A DNA stretch of 64,000 nt. It comes from Glandiceps talaboti (lineage: Eukaryota; Hemichordata; Enteropneusta; Spengelidae). Position 1 is the stretch's first letter, and every line of letters starts with the position of its first letter. Below, in pieces: positions 56,442 to 64,000 of this stretch. The notes beneath the pieces are model-generated. The model did not search any database and was not told the DNA's origin. It saw only the letters and a program-made list of their open reading frames with translations. The translations under genes were made by a program, and so were the position numbers. Location of the stretch: NCBI RefSeq assembly GCF_964340395.1, contig NC_135555.1, positions 2,876,001 to 2,940,000 of the forward strand, written 5' to 3'.

Positions 56442-59400
56442 ATTTCCTTTTGCATTAACATTGAACTCATGATGATCGCCTCACTGGACTTCTTGGAAGA
56501 CAAGTTTATGTAATATATACATGTACTATCCAATTTAGATAAAGATTAATATTAGTATCAGTTCATGTGCTGTAAAGCTGTATACTTTTGGGGTAGATGC
56601 TGAGGGGGACCTGGGAGGAGGGGGGGGGGGGGATGAGCGGGGGAGGGGGGGAGAGGATTAAAGATAATGATTACATGCATACCATCTTGATCATTAAATA
56701 TGCAAAGATACAATCATCTACCCGAGAAAACACAATGGCAATATTCATACAAAGTTGGACTTCATACAAATTTTTGCTAACTTTTCATAATTCATTACCT
56801 TAATTAGAAATGATATGACCCCAGCATGTACATGTACATCTAATTGGCAAGTGATATGCAATGAAAAGAATCCATTTTTCAGAACTTTTGTCATCAAATG
56901 CAAGACAGCTGCAATAGTGTCTCATCTTGGGCTGTGTATGAAATCTTCTCTCAAGTAGATTTACTACAGTTATTTGTCACAATATTGATTATCTAACCTT
57001 GCCAATTCAATCCTATATATCACTGCAAAAATTGCTTTCCTCTAACCTAGATCACACAGTCCATAAATTTCAAATTTATGGATTGACTTTAAAGTTATGC
57101 TCTAGTAATATTTATTTACAATGAAGCACAAGGCAAATAGTGATTATTCAGATTACGCTTTTCTCCCATTAATTTACTCCTTCTGACAGTAGGTTTAATT
57201 TCCATACAAATCAATACAACGATATTCTCAATCTTGTTCTACAGCAAGGCATGATGGGTAAAGGTCAATGAAGGTCACGTCATCCTTGTGTGGGAGTTTT
57301 CTCATTATTGAGAGATCATGACCAGAGTGCACAGACGAACTAGTGTGGTTCAACGATACTCTACTGCATAATTTAGTCTGGAAATATGCTCGGAGTCCAA
57401 ATTTACTGCTTGGAAACTTGGTATGAATAAAATATTTGACATCACAAAATGATAGTTGAAATATGAACATGCATATTCAAAGATCAATTGTAAATATTTC
57501 AAATATGGCTATTCTCAAGGTATGTACAAAAGATGATACTGGGACAATGCATTCGTGAAATACACGATTTAAATTGAACAGACGATCTTCTACGAAGAAT
57601 GTCATCAGCGACGAAAATAGATACATCTCATGATAGTGGTTGGATGATAATCATTTTTTCTTTGATACAAAGTGCAGTACGCAAGACATAAATCACAGAA
57701 CTTGTCATCGTAAGATTACCTCCATATATATTTTAGACTGCATGATTCTAGAGAGTATATCAAAACTGTTGTTCTTGTATTATCACAACACAATATCTGC
57801 TATATCTGTATATACCCACATAAGTCAGCCTTACTTAATTCCATGTTTCTCATGATCCGACCAACCCTAGATTTCTTAAATCTGGTGAGTTTTCTTTTTA
57901 AAAATCAATGCCCTCAATGACAGGTCAGAAAAAAATGACAATGTCACTGATTGTTAGTATGGCAACTCCACGAGTGTGTGTATCTGAGAGAAAATTATCA
58001 TTTATGGCTGGAATTTGGTAAATTTAATAAAACAAATGGGTTTTCTTCTGACTTTATTGTTATTTCTAAGTCATTCAGACTGTTACATTTTGATTATGAA
58101 TTGAAAATTTACATTTACTCCTACACTTTTCTTTTTTAAACTTTTTTTTTTTAAATTTGTAACCGACTGACTCATCATTTTTGAGGTGTTACAATGAGAA
58201 ACATAGCGTATAGGACGTACCCTCATTTTTTCTTGTGAAAAAAAAGTTTAAACTGAACTTCTCGGCTTCTTCCATGAACATGTACATTGTATATGCTTCA
58301 TTGTGTGACTAAGGATGCCACTGTGTATATTTGTAAGTCAATTTATGGACTACATATTGGACTTGGCAGGTTCATCACCCCATCTGGCCATTATGGTAGA
58401 AATGCCATAGCCCTTTCACATGCAATCTCCTTACAATCCACTAATGTCATAAAAACTAACCATCTGTAACATTATGATGAATGCATCAGCACACAATTGT
58501 TTTTCCATCATGGACAAAGTAGACCATGATGAACACAGTGTCATTTCAGATCAACACTTGGTTGAAACAGTTAATGGTAGTAAGTATGAACTCGGCAGTA
58601 GCAAAACCCAAGTTATAACACAACCTGACAACCGACGTGACAAATAACACGACACAAGAGCTGCATGCATCACTTCACTGCAATTAGTATGCAGTTTGCT
58701 GCATACAATATACTTCATTTTGTTTGTACATACATAGTGCTTTCTTTCAATAACAGCTAGCCTAACAATTTATAGAGATTCATATATATATTTTCCCTGT
58801 TATTACCATGAAGCATTATTAACTTCCATTTCAAATGATTACTGAAGTCTTTATGTAAAGAATCAGCTTTTTTTTTCCATTTACCATATCCTGTAATTAT
58901 TACCTACAATGTACGTCCATGCAACACATATATTCTAATATTCATTGATGGCATATGAATTATAACAAGTAATCAATCTCTGCCAGAAATGCTGGCATCA
59001 TAACTTGCTAATTACTACAGTCAGACATTCCTATTTATCTTGCACTGGCCTATTTGCATTGATGCCCTGGGCTGTCACATCAGTGCAACCATGGCACGAT
59101 ATTTGTATTTCTATGTAATCTATGTCATACATTAAAATTGGTTTCTTATAATCATGGCAAACAAGTCAGAATATGACTAAAAAATACATACAGTGATTAT
59201 AGACTATTGGAAAGTTATTTAAGTGTTGGATCTGAAACCTATAGAATGGTATATTATTTGAATGATATTGGAAAACCCTACAAATCATATATTGAATTGT
59301 GTACATGTACACGTTGATCAGTACATGGCGTGGATACTAATGTAGGATTATTACTAACACACAAGTGTGTTCACGTACTTTCATTTCTGTGTATTAATAC

Positions 59401-59514
59401 TGGCAGTATTGTAAACCAGGCATACTCTTATTGGGTTGACATGTCTCATAGGTTAAAACAAGCACAACACACAGACAAGGAGACAAGGAGGAAAGGAGGG
59501 AAGACAGAAAAACA
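56442..59514. other. No gene recognised
   Basis: A G-rich run at 56615-56655. The remainder is AT-rich with short uninformative frames. Slightly CpG-richer sequence near 57540-57630 could be regulatory, but no promoter element is clear. Confidence 0.4.
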
Positions 59515-59519
59515 TACAT

Positions 59520-59576
<57 letters not shown>

Positions 59577-59690
59577 GACAGACATACATACACACACATA
59601 CATACATACATACAGACAGACAGACAGACACACACACACACACACATACATACATACATACATACATACATACATACATACATACATAAG
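59515..59690. repeat. (CA)n-(CAGA)n-(CATA)n compound microsatellite
   Basis: Runs of CA, CATA and CAGACA over about 175 bp. Confidence 0.97.
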
Positions 59691-59699
59691 TACACAGAC

Positions 59700-61242
59700 A
59701 TATGTATTACAATTTGTATACTGTAGTATAGCCACTTTATACATTATTAAATATTGCAATAGTTGAAAATGCAAGTAAGACAAAAAAAAATTACTTATTT
59801 TTTTCTTATTTCTAGGTTGATTTAATAGTTTGATTCACATTTATAGATATTTATGAGTTGTGATGTTAATTGAACTGATTGTTTGGAATGCTTCCAACAA
59901 AACTGGCATAATCTCCATTTTACATGTATAAAACACTGATCCAGAATTAAACTGATATCCATGATTTTTTAAAAATATCAATATTAAATATATTTGCATA
60001 AATTCATAATACAATATAGCATCAATTTCTGATGATCCATTAGTTCTTCAAACTATGTACTCATTATGGTGTTAATCATGACAAACCAATTGCCCTTGTT
60101 CAATTCTAGGACAAAATGTAATCATTTTTATGATACATATTAAAGCACAATTCTGAATATTGTCTGCGTGACGCCATGATGTGTTTGTATGCAATCCTAA
60201 TTTAGTATCATCAATTTGCGATCCATTAGTTTTGCTCTGTTCACCTAGGAGTTATAATATCATTACTGTGATTAATATTTCACTCCAGTTTGTTTTCCAG
60301 CCAACGTTGAAAACATTTATCATAATTGCAATAAGAAAAAAGCCCATTGGAATTGAACATTGATGAATGCAAAGGAAGCATCCCATCAAAAAATGTCTCT
60401 TTCTTCTGATATCAATTATATCGATATGACATCTGATATGAGTTATGTCTGCATTTTAACTAAAATTTATGAAACTGCGGCTTTTGATGAGTCCGGGCAC
60501 AAAGGCAATGACGTTGCTAGACCCCAATGTGAGCAATTGCGACAGTAATTTATGACCGATGACAGCAAATTGTTGGTTGCAACACAATGACACAAATATC
60601 ATGTTTGAAATAAAGAAATATCATTATTCAAGGTCTACATGTAGCTATTTTGTTAAAACAGACGGCCCACTAAGGGACCTTCTCTAAAGTTACAAATTGA
60701 TCTTATCTCTGTCAAATGTGTTTCATAATAATTCCTTTAGTTTGAGCAGCTTGTACATCTAGGACTGTCTCTACGTTATCAACTTTTAAAGACCAGAATT
60801 TCAAACCCAGTTTCTCACATATTTACTATTACATGTGTTTTATCAGTGGCGCCATTATATGGATATAATACAATCACCTTTCATTCATTCAGGATCAATT
60901 ATCTCTATACATGTAGCTCTGCCTCAGAACTGTATTTCACTCTAATCTTAATTTCAACACAAACTGGAGGCCTTTAATTCAGGGACCTTCTCCAAAGTTA
61001 CAGTTGTCAAATATTGTTAATCACTATTGTCAGTGCAGTACCAGTGCTTGGTTTTACTACTATTAAGGGATCTTCTACAAATTCATAATATGTTTATTTT
61101 GTCAACTCTGTCATAGTGAGAAGTTTAGCTTTCTGTTATCACTGAGTACAACATACAAGACTTAAATTCAATACATGGACATCATACATGGATATTTTCA
61201 TAGTTACAAGTTACCTGATTCAAGCTCATGTATAATGATGAC
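59700..61242. other. No gene; three diverged copies of an AAGGGACCTTCT motif
   Basis: AAGGGACCTTCTCTAAAGTTAC (22 bp, near 60674), a CAGGGACCTTCTCCAAAG version near 60978 and AAGGGATCTTCTACAAA near 61066 suggest an old local duplication. No exon recognised. Confidence 0.4.
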
Positions 61243-61403
61243 CAATGTGCCCTCTAAGCGAATTTGACGCACACAATTTCTAGTGACGTACCAAAATTTG
61301 GTGTTCCCCTATCTGTTACTATGTGGTGACTCACAAGAAATCCCAGTTTTTATCATTTTGACTCACAACAACAAAATTTGGCTATCATTAGAGGGGCACA
61401 CTG
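61243..61403. mobile_element. hAT-type MITE with 8-bp target duplication
   Basis: A 161-bp element flanked by perfect direct repeats ATGATGAC (61235-61242 and 61404-61411). Its terminal inverted repeats are CAATGTGCCCTCTAA at the left and, reverse-complemented, CAGTGTGCCCCTCTAA at the right. Internal words GTGACTCACAAGAAATCCCA and TTGACTCACAAC occur. An 8-bp duplication and CAnTG ends are characteristic of hAT elements. No coding capacity. Confidence 0.85.
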
Positions 61404-61717
61404 ATGATGACGACACAGCATGACAAACTGACCGAGAGTACATGTAGGTCTTAGATTTATAGTCCAGTATAGACATGTGCACGACAGGTTGCTAATGAAA
61501 AGCCAAGAATGACAGTACCTAGCTCTGGAGCAAAACTCCTTTGGCTACCTTAAAAAAATATAAAAGAAAGCCTGGTAGTCTAGCAGCTAGATTGTAATAT
61601 TTGATTGACGTATGCTTTTGTATATATCATTATATGTCTTTGTGGATGCTTGTGTTTTTAGGACCTGTGATGCCAAAAGGAAATTTTTCATATGTTTTTA
61701 ACAAATGGACAATAAAG

Positions 61718-61745
61718 ATTATTATTATTATTATTATTATTATTA
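61718..61745. repeat. (ATT)n microsatellite
   Basis: About nine ATT units. Confidence 0.95.
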
Positions 61746-64000
61746 GTCCTAGACTATGGTACAGGACATTGCTTGATTTGACATGTTCACAAGGAAATGA
61801 GAACATGAACTTGATGTATATGCATAAACATGCACTGATTGCTTTATGGATATCACTTTGGCAAATCTCTACCAAGTTCAAGGGCAAAACTGACATACAT
61901 GTATTAATAGGAAACATCAAATAATCAGTCACTAAAAATATTTTACAGGTCAGGCATAAACGTGAACCTGCGTTGAACATGATGGCATATTGTAGCATGT
62001 GTATTGTCACTATATTCAATGACTTATATGGGTACTGTTGTGGAAAATCCTACAAATATCTGGCAGAAATCAAATTTTATATTCTGAAAAATCACTAAAT
62101 TCATTGCAAAAAGTAGACCTGTTTCAATTTCAATTCATATTTCACTGTACTGCATGATAATAAATTATATAGGTAGTTTACATGTAAATTTTGAGATGAT
62201 CCCTTGAGAGTAAAGTTGTAATTTTTTCCACTAAGAAACAATTGTACAGTAATATGGTTGTGTACTATGAAAGTGATTCAAAATTCCAGTTCTCATTTCA
62301 CTTTCTCTCACTTTACTGGGTTGAAGTGTCATTTTCTACAGTTATAAATTGCAAATGCAGTGACAAATTTTTTCCCTTCTCTTCAATAATAATAACATGG
62401 CTGTTCATACTAAGTATACTTCAGTTCATGTTCTTGAAGTTTCACGCGACAAATTACAAACATGTCGAGCAAGCCGAAAAGTGGGTCTGGAAGTCACAGT
62501 ATCAATCATATAGGCAATCACTGGCATTACTTAATGTTTATAGACGCATTAAACCATACTACAATATAATTTACAGTTCCAAATCCTTGATCGCAATCTT
62601 AAAAGCTTTTCCTCTATCGCAGACTGAAATAATACTGCCGATCAGTGATCAATTGATTCAACCAATACAATAGCAACAAAACAAGGGGAAAAGCAGGATG
62701 TTATATTTCAACTGTATAGGTACGCAACGAGGACGGGAAAAGTGGAGAAAGGAATGCCGATGATTGTGAAAAATAAAGCATCACCAGAACAATGAAGTCT
62801 GAGATGAAATAGTCATAAATACAAATGCAGATGGCACGACAGACTCATCAGTGTATTAGCAGCGGTCTGAAGATGTACGTGACGGCTCACACTCTTATTA
62901 GAATCGATGCGTATGCAGCTGCAGGAGAAGTTGGCATACAACAACGCCTTGTAATCTCATTGTACCCGACAATTTGCCAAGACGTAAGTCACAGTAATAT
63001 TTCTGCAATAAAAATTCCCAATTTCAGTCTGGAGCACAAACCTTTGCCATAAAAATTAATGAAAATCTGGTGTCATTTGGCTTTCTAGTAACAAAATGTC
63101 TCATAAATTCATTGCTTGCACAAGCGTTAAAATTGCCAGTTTAATATAAAATACCCAGGAGAGATGAACTGACCACAGTAATTTTCTTCCAAAACGACAG
63201 TAATTTTCCTTCTCTAAATTACTTTTAAAGAATCGTCGTCTCCTTTTGTCAAATAATGGTAATTCTGAGCAAAAACGTTTCTGTAGCGTATATACTTAGA
63301 AGAACTGAAGGCGCACGAAATAACTTGTGTTATAAAACACATTCACAGCAAGTTTATAAGTCCAGCTAACTGTGATACTATGGAGACTTAGTTCATATAC
63401 AAATTCCTAAATTTTAAAAATGTTGCCATAGTAACAATAAATCAAACAATAAAATCAAATTTTCCTTTATCCATAAAATCTTGACTGAATATAAAAAATA
63501 CTATGTTCTCGCTAAGGTTGGGGAACCATGGTAACAGAAAGGGTGAAATCAGGTAAAAAATGATAGTTTCTCCATACACTGTATCCTAATTTTGGTGGAG
63601 AACCTTGGTAAACTGACTGGGGAACTCAGAAATGCTACCCACACATGTAGTTTATACTGATGAATGAGATTAAAAGACAGGAGGACTTGCTGCACTAGCT
63701 GTAACTGAGGTATTATTTTTTCAGACAACAAATAATATTTTCATTGAAAATTCTTAAAATACCAATAATTAGACATTTTTCATGTCAATTACAGTTGTAT
63801 TATATCTATAAGTAGTATAGTAAGGTAACTGAAGTCATGATTCATTGGGGCGCTGATTTTTGGGTGCGGACCCAAAACTTGCTATCACTGGATATATTGC
63901 AGCACCACAATGTGTACTGCTACACAGATATGTTTACCACATGTGATTCAACACTGTTCAAGGTGTACAATATTATAATGAAGTCATTATACCTAAAACA
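61746..64000. other. No gene recognised to the window end
   Basis: A 143-codon plus frame at 62242-62673 and a 75-codon plus frame at 62825-63052 (with a donor-like GACGTAAGTC at about 62980) show no known domain. It may include 5' sequence of the ZNF236-like gene, but I cannot assign any. Confidence 0.35.

Noticed and set aside
62242-62673. 143-codon plus-strand frame
   Set aside because: No known domain, no splice support, and composition like the surrounding AT-rich sequence.

Overview
This is eukaryotic nuclear DNA from an invertebrate animal. The evidence is spliced genes with GT-AG introns, long AT-rich introns, and a very high load of micro- and minisatellites and short inverted-repeat transposons. 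The two recognisable genes are a ZNF236-type 30-finger C2H2 protein and a small secreted cystine-knot protein of bursicon type. Bursicon is unknown in vertebrates, so a marine invertebrate (lophotrochozoan or invertebrate deuterostome) is likely. The species cannot be fixed from sequence alone. There is nothing prokaryotic, no CRISPR array and no viral gene.

Layout. 1-12.2 kb: no recognisable gene. It holds a 42-bp repeat, a 27-bp repeat carrying ten CACGTG E-boxes, a 1.7-kb 33-bp minisatellite, SINE-like and retroelement-tail fragments, and simple repeats. 12.3-12.7 kb (+): single coding exon of the bursicon-like hormone. 13-16.5 kb: foldback MITE, microsatellites and a TIR-flanked 21-bp minisatellite. 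16.7-53.5 kb (-): a ZNF236 orthologue. I reconstruct nine coding exons with consistent phases, giving 1748 residues from the first complete codon and 30 zinc fingers. Only the extreme N-terminus (an upstream exon) is missing. Its introns hold a piggyBac-type non-autonomous transposon with TTAA target sites, several foldback elements, and 95-, 74- and 48-bp minisatellites. 53.5-64 kb: 5' flank or first intron of ZNF236, no recognised exon. It holds a 161-bp hAT-type MITE with a perfect 8-bp target duplication.

How things relate. The hormone gene and ZNF236 converge, with their 3' ends facing each other across about 4-7 kb. I see no functional link between them. The ZNF236 fingers form a nested, near-symmetric order of duplicated blocks (C-A-B-B'-A'-C'), and the linker intron inside block C is conserved in block C'. 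Motifs outside the fingers that I recall from vertebrate ZNF236 are also kept. I did not find a convincing new multi-gene system. The most noteworthy items are this zinc-finger architecture, the divergent cystine-knot hormone, the piggyBac and hAT MITEs with exact target sites, the foldback family, and the E-box minisatellite.
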